DNA of 64,000 nucleotides from Taibaiella sp. (GCA_019638495.1 JAHBTQ010000002.1:558001-622000), one strand, 5' to 3'. Positions 25,954 to 33,087 are shown, numbered from the stretch's first letter. Notes: a model not told the origin generated them from the letters alone. A program made the numbers and translations.

Positions 25954-26367
25954 ATGCGCTACTTGATTGCCAGCTTACTTGCATTTTCTCTTTTCTTATG
26001 CCTGCCTGCAGCTACCATACATGCTGCTATGTCTACCCGCAAGGCGGCTACAGTTACGTCTGCCGTATCCGCACATCCTCGCGTATCACCCGGTCAGCAT
26101 AAAGATCACCATTCTTTTTTTCACCGGATAATTGATAATCAGCACAAAGGGCAGCCAAAAACACCGTCGAAAAGCGGATGGGAGGGAATTGCTTCTCTCG
26201 TCTGCTCATTATGCGGTTTCCCGGTCCTGGGTATCGTTTTTGGCGCATTAGGTATGGGAAAAGGCCACAAGCATCGCAATCTTGCGATTGCCGGTTTTAT
26301 CCTTGGCATCGCAGAGATAGTTCTGGCGTTCCTGGTAATATTGCTGTTTTTCGCGCTAATGGTGTAA
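25954..26367 (+). CDS. Exported membrane protein with DUF4190-like C-terminus
   Basis: 137 residues: signal peptide (LIASLLAFSLFLCLPAATIH), a His/Lys-rich stretch (HKDHHSFFHRIIDNQHKGQP) and two C-terminal transmembrane helices, GIASLVCSLCGFPVLGIVFG and LAIAGFILGIAEIVLAFLVI, with GALGMGKGHKHRNLA between. The helix-Gly pattern fits DUF4190-type proteins. Function unknown. Confidence 0.7.
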   Translation: MRYLIASLLAFSLFLCLPAATIHAAMSTRKAATVTSAVSAHPRVSPGQHKDHHSFFHRIIDNQHKGQPKTPSKSGWEGIASLVCSLCGFPVLGIVFGALGMGKGHKHRNLAIAGFILGIAEIVLAFLVILLFFALMV

Positions 26368-26488
26368 AATAATCTCCGATTTAGCACGGGCCTGGTACCT
26401 GGCCAGTATTCGAATTAACCGGTATTGCGTACACGGAAATTTGGTGTTAATTTGTGATTATTAAATTGATTATAAGTTAATTAAGGTT

Positions 26489-26863
26489 TTATTCCTTATC
26501 TTTTACTTTATGAATGGGCGCTTTTCTTTGCTGTTGTTTTCGTTGCTTATAGCGCACAGATTGATCTATCAGGGATAGTATCCCGGCAAGGATAAAGGCG
26601 CCACCTACCACCAGCATTATTGTTCCCAGGGTCAGTATTATAGAGACAGTCGAGTAAAAACACACGCCGGCCAGGGCCGCAGTAATGATGCCCCTTACTA
26701 TTCGAATTTTACCTTTCTTATAGTTGGGTTTTTCTACGGTTTGTATTGCGGTTGAGTCGGCCACATTTGCCACAACAGGATGAAGGTGATGCACAGTTAC
26801 AGCCGCGCCATTGGCAGCCAGCGAAAAGAAAAAACAGAGAACAACGAGAACGGCATATTTCAT
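26489..26863 (-). CDS. Exported small membrane protein, unknown
   Basis: 124 residues from ATG 26863 (MKYAVLVVLCFFFSLAANGA, signal peptide). A His-containing segment follows, then two hydrophobic helices (IVRGIITAALAGVCFYSTVS; LGTIMLVVGGAFILAGILSL) and a very basic tail (KQRKQQQRKAPIHKVKDK). Architecture is similar to the convergent DUF4190-like protein next to it, suggesting a related pair, but no family is recognised. Confidence 0.65.
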   Translation of the reverse strand: MKYAVLVVLCFFFSLAANGAAVTVHHLHPVVANVADSTAIQTVEKPNYKKGKIRIVRGIITAALAGVCFYSTVSIILTLGTIMLVVGGAFILAGILSLIDQSVRYKQRKQQQRKAPIHKVKDKE

Positions 26864-27083
26864 ATTCGAAAGATAAGAAACAGTTTCTAAGGAGCAAAAG
26901 CTCATGTAGAATCCACCTTTAATAATGGCGAGGCTCCATAGATGCTAAAGGTCTGTAGCGAAATGCCGTGGATCTGGTGCAGGGCTCCACAGGAGTGCAA
27001 TGTGTGATATATAGGAGAAGCTGTCTGTGACTTATTAATCTGAGAGTAATCGCGGTCGTTCTACAATATTCGTCAGTTTAGGT
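26864..27083. other. Intergenic region, possible degenerate Bacteroidota repeat
   Basis: No gene. The stretch GGGCTCCACAGGAGTGCAAT and nearby CTGTAGCGAAAT resemble the 'GGAGCCCC...GGAGTGC...TGTAGC' intergenic repeats widespread in Bacteroidota; here degenerate. Low confidence. Confidence 0.3.
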
Positions 27084-27182
27084 GTCCTATAATTCAGCAT
27101 TATGTTACCGAAGGCTTGAGTACGGAGGGAGGGACATTTTTCTGTCCTCCCGTAGTACTTAACGATAATGCGATTATAGGAC
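27084..27182. mobile_element. Hairpin (MITE-like) element, copy 1
   Basis: 99 bp bounded by perfect inverted repeats GTCCTATAAT / ATTATAGGAC. Inside, GCATTAT pairs with ATAATGC and GGGAGGGACA with TGTCCTCCC around a TTTTTC loop; TATGTTACCG and GTACTTAACGATAA are shared with copy 2. No coding capacity and no transposase in the window, so it would depend on an enzyme elsewhere. Confidence 0.75.
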
Positions 27183-27255
27183 GTACTGCGGACGATGAGG
27201 GTTGCACGGCTGCAAAAAACAAAATAACGCGGGGAGCGTTATCTAAATAAAGTAG

Positions 27256-27360
27256 TATTTTTGTAAAATAAAATACCGCATGTTGACGCATGCGGCTAAA
27301 TCCTTTCTGAATGGACATAACAAAAATACAAAAGTTATGTCTAAATCTACTATTTCTTTT
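27256..27360 (+). ncRNA. Candidate small RNA with two hairpins
   Basis: A TATTTTTG -7-like box (27256-27263) is followed by hairpin CCGCATG-TTGACG-CATGCGG and then GACATAAC-AAAAATACAAAA-GTTATGTC, ending in a T-rich run (TTTCTTTTTT). No -33 box is obvious and the end overlaps the last codons of the leftward gene, so this is speculative. Confidence 0.25.
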
Positions 27361-27970
27361 TTGTCGTGTCTGAGGTATGCGTTGTTTGATAAAAACTGTC
27401 CATCCGCTTATAGATTTCACTTTTGGTCGCTTCTAATTTCGATTGCAAGCTTTCTATTTGTTGTTGCTGTTCATGTTTGGCATTTCTTTCATAAATGAAA
27501 GTCAATATTGTCCATATGGCAGTTGCGGTAGATACCACAAAAGGCATCCATTTTGTGCGAATTAACCATTTGCCAATAACTATATCTTGTTTGGTTTTTT
27601 CAATTTCTATTTTTTCATTTTCTTGTTTTTCTATTTCTTTTTGGTAAGAAATCAGGAATGATTGTGTTTGTACGAAATGTCTACCGTCATCATTTAATCC
27701 AATCCATTTGCATTCGCTTATCATCCCGTTTTTGGCTAACGGTTCTTTTCTTGGGTACAATTCTATTAATCTATATTCTTGAAAAATTTTTACGATTGGC
27801 TTAACATATTCCACTGGAATATTCAATTCAACAAACACGTCTCTGTCAACTATATCTCTATATTCTCCAATTGCATAACACACATTTCGCTTTGAATATG
27901 TATCAACATATTTATTCAATTCTGAAAGCACCTCATCACAATATTTGCAGATTATTTCGTTATCAAGCAT
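27350..27970 (-). CDS. Unknown AT-rich protein with one transmembrane helix and coiled coils
   Basis: 206 residues. An N-terminal alpha/beta region (~1-100) has no recognised motif. A coiled coil (KEIEKQENEKIEIEKTKQDI) precedes one membrane helix (WMPFVVSTATAIWTILTFIY), and a second coiled coil (EQQQQIESLQSKLEATKSEI) follows. Base composition is clearly lower in G+C than neighbouring housekeeping genes, which suggests recent acquisition. It is first of the islet genes; a TATTTTTG box lies just before its ATG and it diverges from the small gene at 28048. Confidence 0.65.
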   Translation of the reverse strand: MLDNEIICKYCDEVLSELNKYVDTYSKRNVCYAIGEYRDIVDRDVFVELNIPVEYVKPIVKIFQEYRLIELYPRKEPLAKNGMISECKWIGLNDDGRHFVQTQSFLISYQKEIEKQENEKIEIEKTKQDIVIGKWLIRTKWMPFVVSTATAIWTILTFIYERNAKHEQQQQIESLQSKLEATKSEIYKRMDSFYQTTHTSDTTKKK

Positions 27971-27984
27971 CCCTCAAAAATAAC

Positions 27985-28010
27985 AAAGCCCACCAATTAC
28001 GGTGGGCTTT
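27985..28010. promoter_or_regulatory. Perfect inverted repeat between divergent promoters
   Basis: AAAGCCCACC-AATTAC-GGTGGGCTTT, flanked by a leftward -7 box (27975-27982) and a rightward -7 box (28015-28022). It has the look of a terminator (TTTTTC follows), but no gene ends here; it may be a relic terminator or an operator in the shared promoter region. Confidence 0.45.
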
Positions 28011-28013
28011 TTC

Positions 28014-28047
28014 TTACATTTGTTTTGCGAACTAAAATGTAAATAAT
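28014..28047 (+). promoter_or_regulatory. Promoter/leader shared with another small gene, copy 1
   Basis: TTACATTTG (containing -7 box TACATTTG at 28015-28022), TTGC, AACTAAAATGTAAA and then the start codon. TTACATT and AATGTAA form an inverted repeat. The same arrangement in the same order precedes the leftward small gene at 28955. Confidence 0.55.
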
Positions 28048-28263
28048 ATGGAAGTGGCACCCGAATTTGCCCAAATGGGCGACAAGGCTTTATTGTTGAA
28101 TATTGCAGGGAAGCAAGATGCGATAATGATGATGCTTGCAAAAATCATCGCAGCTGGAAGCGAATGTTCAGAGGAAGAAGTTTTGACAGTTTACCAAGAG
28201 ATTGCTTCAAAAGCTTCAAGTACATATCAAGATGTTCTGACGAAGGGTCGATTGCAGGGATAG
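28048..28263 (+). CDS. Small unknown protein, islet gene
   Basis: 71 residues, acidic and helical (GKQDAIMMMLAKIIAAGSEC, SEEEVLTVYQEIASKASSTY), no signal or membrane helix. No family recognised. It is preceded by a promoter/leader almost identical to that of the 66-residue gene at 28755-28955, so the two are probably expressed under the same conditions although the proteins do not look alike. Confidence 0.6.
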   Translation: MEVAPEFAQMGDKALLLNIAGKQDAIMMMLAKIIAAGSECSEEEVLTVYQEIASKASSTYQDVLTKGRLQG

Positions 28264-28343
28264 ATTTGTTCTGATTCACGTCTGTGTTATTTTGAAATTA
28301 AAGCATATTTAAAACATTGTTAGCCAAATAGTTGCAAAAGCAG

Positions 28344-28448
28344 TTGTCCTATAATTTTGTGTTATGTTACCGTAGGCAAGAGTACGGTGAGGGGTACATT
28401 TTTTCTGTACCTCTCACCGTACTTAACGATAACACGATTATAGGACAA
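28344..28448. mobile_element. Hairpin (MITE-like) element, copy 2
   Basis: 105 bp with 12-bp perfect inverted ends TTGTCCTATAAT / ATTATAGGACAA. Compared with copy 1, the inner stems have changed on both sides together: GTGTTAT/ATAACAC instead of GCATTAT/ATAATGC, and GGTGAGGGGTACA/TGTACCTCTCACC instead of GGGAGGGACA/TGTCCTCCC. Such paired changes imply selection on the folded form. Confidence 0.78.
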
Positions 28449-28573
28449 TGTTCCGCTGGTGGCAGCGTTGGCCGCCTGTTTCCGCGTGGAGCGGAAAACA
28501 AAGGGAGTGGTCGTGCGGAGTGCATTCGAGGTATTGGGTAACAGACAGCGGAATATAGTCCCACAATCAAATC

Positions 28574-28783
28574 ATGAAGTGGAAGACAATAAATGACGTT
28601 CAGGCTCAGGATGAGTTGGCGCTACGTGTAGTGGAGGATGTGTTAAAATCTGAAATGTCGGCGCAAGACAAGCTAGCTGCCATTAAGATGGCGGCACATA
28701 AAGCTCTCTCGTATAGAGAGAATGTTATAACGGAAGCAATTCGCGCAGAACTTTCTAGTGCTGCCCATGTTCCTTCAAGCTAA
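28574..28783 (+). CDS. Small unknown protein, islet gene
   Basis: 69 residues, helical and charged (ELALRVVEDVLKSEMSAQDK, LAAIKMAAHKALSYRENVIT). No family recognised. Its 3' end overlaps the convergent 66-residue gene by 29 bp. The reading frame has a start ATG at 28574 about 125 bp after hairpin element copy 2. Confidence 0.5.
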   Translation: MKWKTINDVQAQDELALRVVEDVLKSEMSAQDKLAAIKMAAHKALSYRENVITEAIRAELSSAAHVPSS

Positions 28784-28955
28784 CTATTTTCGATAGCTGA
28801 GCATTAATACGTTCAAGCTTTTGGATTTCTACCCATTTGAGGTAAAGTTCAAAATCTTTGTTATCGCCTTTTGCAGCTTTAAAGCTAGCCATGTCGGAAT
28901 AGAAAGCGCTTACTAAAGAGTCGCCTAATAGTTCGTAGTCTTTGATGCTGGTCAT
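28755..28955 (-). CDS. Small unknown protein, islet gene
   Basis: 66 residues from ATG 28955 (MTSIKDYELLGDSLVSAFYS), helical, ending in KLERINAQLSKIVSLKEHGQ. No family recognised. A longer reading to 29012 would include its promoter and is rejected. The leader repeats that of the gene at 28048. It is convergent with, and overlaps by 29 bp, the gene at 28574. Confidence 0.55.
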   Translation of the reverse strand: MTSIKDYELLGDSLVSAFYSDMASFKAAKGDNKDFELYLKWVEIQKLERINAQLSKIVSLKEHGQH

Positions 28956-28990
28956 AGTCTTTACATTTAGTTTTGTGCAACACAAATGTA
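28956..28990 (-). promoter_or_regulatory. Promoter/leader shared with another small gene, copy 2
   Basis: On the minus strand: CTTACATTTGTGTTGC (with -7 box TACATTTG, 28983-28990), then AAAACTAAATGTAAAGAC and the ATG. Same order and spacing as at 28014-28047, including the TTACATTT/AAATGTAA inverted repeat. Confidence 0.55.
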
Positions 28991-29021
28991 AGGTGTAACG
29001 GCCGCGCTGCAAGGTGCGGCT

Positions 29022-29381
29022 TTACTTTTGCGTGTATAATTCCTCTATGTTTTTAGAGTATGAGGAGAGGGTAGTGCGAAGCGCACTTACGCAGTATGCG
29101 TAATGCTCTGCTTCCGACACGCCATCGGTGGGAGGGGTGTGTATAAGGTCGCGTAATTCTTTGAAGCGGCTATCGAAGATGCGCCAGTTTTCGGGCGGCA
29201 TGGATACTTCCAATGCCCACAGTATGAGCCGTGAGATCAGCTTTGCCAGTTCGTCGCTGCTGGTAGCGTCAACGTAGTTGGCGTATCGTGGTTCTTCGAG
29301 CCACCGCATGAAGGTGGCGGCACGCCGCAGGTGTGCTTCTTTCTTTTCCTGGTTATGGAGCAGTTCGGGATTGAAGTCCAT
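29022..29381 (-). CDS. Unknown cytoplasmic protein, islet gene
   Basis: 119 residues from ATG 29381 (MDFNPELLHNQEKKEAHLRR). Helical, with a Trp-rich centre (FMRWLEEP, LILWALEVSMPPENWRIFDS) and FKELRDLIHTPPTDG. No family recognised. A TACTTTTG box (29387-29394 on the minus strand) precedes it. After its stop a GCCGCAC/GCGCGGC hairpin may end transcription. Divergent from the HEPN-like gene with 40 bp between the starts. Confidence 0.6.
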   Translation of the reverse strand: MDFNPELLHNQEKKEAHLRRAATFMRWLEEPRYANYVDATSSDELAKLISRLILWALEVSMPPENWRIFDSRFKELRDLIHTPPTDGVSEAEHYAYCVSALRTTLSSYSKNIEELYTQK

Positions 29382-29421
29382 GGTAACAAAAGTAGTCAAC
29401 CAATTTATATCTTTATGAAAC

Positions 29422-29985
29422 ATGAACGAAAACCTGATAGCAGCTAACATTCATCTTATCTATCGAATTTGGGGTTTCGAATCAAAATTCCCTCCCATTT
29501 TGGTGGAATATTATCGGCCCCTCTTCGATTCCATTCTGCACATTTCTCAAGCGATGTTTGACATCAACATGAGCATTAAGGAGTACGATAGAATGGTAGA
29601 ACAGAATAAGGCATTTGAGGCCAATTACTATGCAAGGATTGCGGCAATGACGTGTTATGAATTGATGAAGGATAACGCAAATTTGTGTAGAAAAGTGATA
29701 AGAGGATACAGAAGTGTTAATGGGATAGCGGATTTAATTCAGGATGTCGAAGCAGAGATAAAAGAGACTGGTAAGCATTATCATCAAAATGCTGCCGTGT
29801 TGATGGATATACGTCATAACTTAATAGCTCACCGACTGGGTACAGGAACAGAACAACTGAACAAGACTATGCAGTTGGATATGGATAAAATAATGGAGAT
29901 TAGCGATATAACAGTTAGGCGGGAGGGAGACGTAGTTGAGGCATTAATGAGATTGCTGAACTTTTTGCTGGTCAAAGCGTCTTGA
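29422..29985 (+). CDS. Unknown all-helical protein with HEPN-like RxxxxxH motif
   Basis: 187 residues, predicted all alpha. Near the C-terminus MDIRHNLIAHR (R131 ... H137) fits the R-x(4-6)-H signature of HEPN nucleases with the usual Asn after it, and a preceding long helix (CRKVIRGYRSVNGIADLIQD) fits the fold. HEPN proteins include abortive-infection and toxin RNases; here there is no recognisable antitoxin (MNT) gene. The assignment rests on one motif. Its last 42 bp overlap the convergent gene at 29944. Confidence 0.6.
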   Translation: MNENLIAANIHLIYRIWGFESKFPPILVEYYRPLFDSILHISQAMFDINMSIKEYDRMVEQNKAFEANYYARIAAMTCYELMKDNANLCRKVIRGYRSVNGIADLIQDVEAEIKETGKHYHQNAAVLMDIRHNLIAHRLGTGTEQLNKTMQLDMDKIMEISDITVRREGDVVEALMRLLNFLLVKAS

Positions 29986-30462
29986 CATTTTCTCAATGGT
30001 TTTTATGGCCCTTTCCATCCATAAGAGGTTTTGATACCTGATTTTATTGAAGCCGCTTTTTGTTTTTTTAGCTTTTGACATTGCGCTGGTCGGATCCAGT
30101 GTTATCGCACTGCCGTACCCTATGATAACATAATGTGAAGCCGGTAGGCTTTTGGGAGTTTGAATAGTCTTTTCGGGTTGAATAGGCCCTTCGCTGTGAA
30201 AGTCGATCAACCTGACGTAGAGCGTAATGTATCCGGTTTTAATTTCCCAGCAATCTTCTATGTTTATTTTGCCGGTGTCGGCGTATGTTCCTTTATTTTC
30301 TTCATGAGACCGGTTCCAGTCTTCAATATCTTTTTCGGTAAGGACTTGTGGTATGCATTGTCCTTCGGGTGTAAGTCCGTGGAATGCGTCGAAGGCTGCC
30401 TTTACGCCTTCAATGGCGGGCAGTAGTTTTTCAACAATGTTTGCGGCTCGTGGGCTGTACAT
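29944..30462 (-). CDS. Unknown protein, islet gene
   Basis: 172 residues, no signal peptide. N-terminal helix (ANIVEKLLPAIEGVKAAFDA), then a mixed region with ITLYVRLIDFHSEGPIQPEK and a basic helical C-terminus (LLWMERAIKTIEKMSRRFDQ). No family recognised. It is convergent with the HEPN-like gene and overlaps it by 42 bp, an unusual amount, suggesting the two 3' ends evolved together. Confidence 0.6.
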   Translation of the reverse strand: MYSPRAANIVEKLLPAIEGVKAAFDAFHGLTPEGQCIPQVLTEKDIEDWNRSHEENKGTYADTGKINIEDCWEIKTGYITLYVRLIDFHSEGPIQPEKTIQTPKSLPASHYVIIGYGSAITLDPTSAMSKAKKTKSGFNKIRYQNLLWMERAIKTIEKMSRRFDQQKVQQSH

Positions 30463-30769
30463 ATCACGGGGTGCGCGGGCCGGTCAGAGAGAAAAGTGTC
30501 CTATAATTTACGTTATGTTAAGTAAAGAAGAAGCAAAATGCCACACATAATTAGCATAGTCACAGCTACTTCCTGAAGCTATATTATCTACAGAGCTTTT
30601 ATGCCCCACCCGGTACTCCGTCTCTTGTTGGAATACAGTTCCGGATTGTATATGCCCGGCGAACGCCGGTTATTCAAGTAGCTATTTGCCGCAGCGGCGA
30701 ACCTCGTACAGTCCTTTCGCATTCTGCCCATATATCACTACATTTGGCAACCATGGATTTCGGGACCGC
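30463..30769. other. Intergenic region with half hairpin element and a promoter
   Basis: No gene of its own. GTCCTATAATTTACGTTATG at 30498-30517, continuing TTAAGTA, is a solo end of the hairpin element family of 27-28 kb without a partner arm. A -7 box TACATTTG at 30739-30746 serves the methyltransferase gene. Confidence 0.5.
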
Positions 30770-31666
30770 ATGCTCATGCAGTCAGCCCGGCAACCATTCA
30801 ACTTATTTACGAAACAACCGCCCCTGAACGGCATGATGACACCCGAACAGTTCTTCGAACTGCTGCTGAAAGAGCTTGAAGTACATACCGAGATGCAACC
30901 CTATTACAAGTTCCTCGGGGATCAGTCATCGTTGCATTTCCGCCGCAATTATTTCCTGCAGCGCCTGCGTTACATCAGCAATTGTTTGGTCGATGGTTAT
31001 AAAGGCAAGCCTGCTCCCGCCATCTGGGACTGCGGCAGCGGCTACGGCACCACCTGCCTTTACCTGGCCATGAACGGCATTGCCACCCATGGCACTACAC
31101 TTGAGTTTTACTTTGAGACGGTAGAAAAGCGCAAAAAGTGGTGGAGCCAGTATGGTGATACTACCCTTTTTACATGTACATATGAAAATCTTTTCGATAG
31201 TCCGCCTGCACCCGCTACTTACGATTGGATAATAGTTCAGGACACCCTTCACCACCTGGAGCCCATAAACGATGCCCTGAAGATTTTTAATAGCGCCCTC
31301 CGCCCCGGCGGCCGCGTGCTAAGTATCGAGGAGAACGGAAACAACATCATCCAGCGGCTAAAACTCTATAAATACAGGGGAAACAAGCGCATCATAACCA
31401 TCTGGGACGAGAAACTGCAAAAAGACATTCTTATAGGTAACGAGAATATTCGCAGCCTTGCAAAATGGGATAAGCTATTCCTCGACAACGGATTTGCGAT
31501 AAACCAGGATAGCATACAATACGTTCGCTACTACCTGCCTATGCAATACAAAAATGCAGACCCCGAAAAGCTGCTGCAGCAGGAACAGAAAATACAATCA
31601 ACACCCGGCTTCCGAAGAGAATACCTCTTCTTCGGCCTCAACTTTGTAGCACAAAAGAGAGGATAA
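30770..31666 (+). CDS. SAM-dependent class I methyltransferase
   Basis: 298 residues from ATG 30770, placed 23 bp behind a TACATTTG promoter; the frame is open upstream to 30686 but that would include the promoter. The Rossmann motif I is IWDCGSGYGTTCLYLAMNG, followed by TTLEFYFETVEKR, DWIIVQDTLHHLEPINDALK and LRPGGRVLSIEENGNN (motifs II-post I as in methyltransferase 11/12 families). Substrate unknown. Stands alone, convergent with the cysteine desulfurase beyond a tandem repeat. Confidence 0.87.
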   Translation: MLMQSARQPFNLFTKQPPLNGMMTPEQFFELLLKELEVHTEMQPYYKFLGDQSSLHFRRNYFLQRLRYISNCLVDGYKGKPAPAIWDCGSGYGTTCLYLAMNGIATHGTTLEFYFETVEKRKKWWSQYGDTTLFTCTYENLFDSPPAPATYDWIIVQDTLHHLEPINDALKIFNSALRPGGRVLSIEENGNNIIQRLKLYKYRGNKRIITIWDEKLQKDILIGNENIRSLAKWDKLFLDNGFAINQDSIQYVRYYLPMQYKNADPEKLLQQEQKIQSTPGFRREYLFFGLNFVAQKRG

Positions 31667-31672
31667 AGCGCA

Positions 31673-31690
31673 TCCCGATAGCTATCTGGA
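31673..31690. repeat. 18-bp palindrome, variant copy
   Basis: TCCCGATAGCTATCTGGA, differing at one base from the perfect palindrome at 23855-23872; lies 7 bp after the methyltransferase stop. Confidence 0.55.
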
Positions 31691-31752
31691 CCAGATTACA
31701 ATGCCCTACAGCGTCAGTGGGCCAGAAGAACGACTAGTTTGTGCCCCAGCAC

Positions 31753-31946
31753 AATCCCAATTCTCAATTACGAATTCCTGAGAAAAAAGCAATCCCAATT
31801 CCCAATTACGAATTCCTAATTCCTAAGAAAAAAGCAATCCTAATTCCCAATTACGAATTCATACTTCCTAAGAAAAAAACAAACCCAATTCCCAATTACG
31901 AATTCCCAATTCCTAAGAAAAAAGCAATCCCCAATTCCCAATTCCT
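31753..31946. repeat. Tandem repeat of 45-bp units
   Basis: Three full 45-bp units (31791-31835, 31836-31880, 31881-31925), preceded by a 38-bp and followed by a partial unit. Each reads AATCCCAATTCCCAATTACG, AATTC and ends CCTAAGAAAAAAGC. Lies between convergent genes. Because 45 is a multiple of three a frame stays open (IPNYEF/IPKKKA repeats), but it runs into the cysteine desulfurase gene and has no coding support. Confidence 0.85.
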
Positions 31947-31953
31947 CAAAAAA

Positions 31954-33087
31954 TCAGACGAGTTCCTTCAGCTTTTCCAGTACAGCATCTACCTCTGCCT
32001 TTGTGTTGTGACGGCTAAAGGAGAACCTGATAGGCACAACCTCGGTTGAGTGTCCATTGTTGATGGCTTTAATTACGTGGCTCACGGAGTTAGCGCCGCT
32101 GGTACAGGCACTACCCCCGCTCACGCATATGCCCGCCATGTCCAGGTTAAAGAGCAACATGTCCGATTTTTCATTCATCGGAAAGGATACGTTCAGCACC
32201 GTATACAGACTACTGCCAAATGTGTCTCCGTTAAACTCCACAGCCGGAAAAGCAGCTTTCAGTTGCTCGGCCATGTACATTTTCAGTCCGTTCACGTATT
32301 CACTGTCTTGCTCATAGCGCTCGGTGGCTTTTTCCAGCGCCTTTGCAAATCCTACTATACCATAAAGATTCTCCGTGCCAGCGCGCATATTGCGCTCCTG
32401 CGATCCGCCATTGATGTAGGGCTTTATCGTGATATTTTCATTCACATACAATATGCCCACCCCCTTAGGTCCGTGAAACTTATGTCCCGCACCATTCAGA
32501 AAGTGTATATAAAGGTTCTTTAGGTCAAACGGATAGTGCCCTACTGTTTGTACAGTGTCACTATGAAAGATCGCATCATACTTACGGCACAGTTCACCTA
32601 CAGCCTTTATCTTCAGCAGGTTTCCTATTTCATTGTTGGCATGCATCAGCGTCACCACCGTGCGGTCAGGGCTGCCGGCAAGCAGTTCTTCAAGGTGCAC
32701 CAGGTCTATGTGTCCTTTATCAGTAAGCTTCACATAGCTCAGCTTCGCCATGCCAAAGTGCTCCATATGTTCCACAGTGTGCAGTGTAGCATGGTGCTCC
32801 AGCGGAGAGGTGATGATATGCTTACAACCCAGGTCGCGGATGGCTGCAGTGATGGCCGTATTGGTACTTTCCGTGCCGCCCGACGTAAAGAAGATCTCGC
32901 CCGGGCTGGCGTTTAATATTTTGGCTACTGTTTTGCGCGCATTCTCTATAGCCAGCTTGGTTTCACGGCCATAAGAATATACCGATGAAGGGTTACCAAA
33001 CTTCTCAGTAAGAAATGGCATCATTGATTCCAGCACCTCCGGATCCAATGACGTTGTAGCAGCATTATCAAAATATATACGGTTCAT
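31954..33087 (-). CDS. Cysteine desulfurase (NifS/IscS-type)
   Basis: 377 residues from ATG 33087 (MNRIYFDNAATTSLDPEVLE); a TTG two codons upstream is rejected. PLP enzyme that takes sulfur from cysteine for Fe-S clusters and other sulfur carriers. Marks: TSGGTESTNTAI, ITSPLEHHATLHTVE, HANNEIGNL, the PLP-lysine GAGHKFHGPKGVGILY, NMRAGTENLYGIVGFAKALE and the mobile-loop catalytic Cys in SGGSACTSGA. Length suits the class I IscS/NifS group. A TAAATTTG -7 box is at 33105-33112. No iscU or sufE neighbour. Confidence 0.95.
   Translation of the reverse strand: MNRIYFDNAATTSLDPEVLESMMPFLTEKFGNPSSVYSYGRETKLAIENARKTVAKILNASPGEIFFTSGGTESTNTAITAAIRDLGCKHIITSPLEHHATLHTVEHMEHFGMAKLSYVKLTDKGHIDLVHLEELLAGSPDRTVVTLMHANNEIGNLLKIKAVGELCRKYDAIFHSDTVQTVGHYPFDLKNLYIHFLNGAGHKFHGPKGVGILYVNENITIKPYINGGSQERNMRAGTENLYGIVGFAKALEKATERYEQDSEYVNGLKMYMAEQLKAAFPAVEFNGDTFGSSLYTVLNVSFPMNEKSDMLLFNLDMAGICVSGGSACTSGANSVSHVIKAINNGHSTEVVPIRFSFSRHNTKAEVDAVLEKLKELV

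Noticed and set aside
31753..31946. Possible CRISPR array
   Set aside because: Units are contiguous without unique spacers; no cas genes in the window.
31741..32049. 102-residue repeat protein (IPNYEF/IPKKKA units)
   Set aside because: Frame results from a 45-bp tandem repeat and runs antisense into the cysteine desulfurase gene; no promoter or start context.
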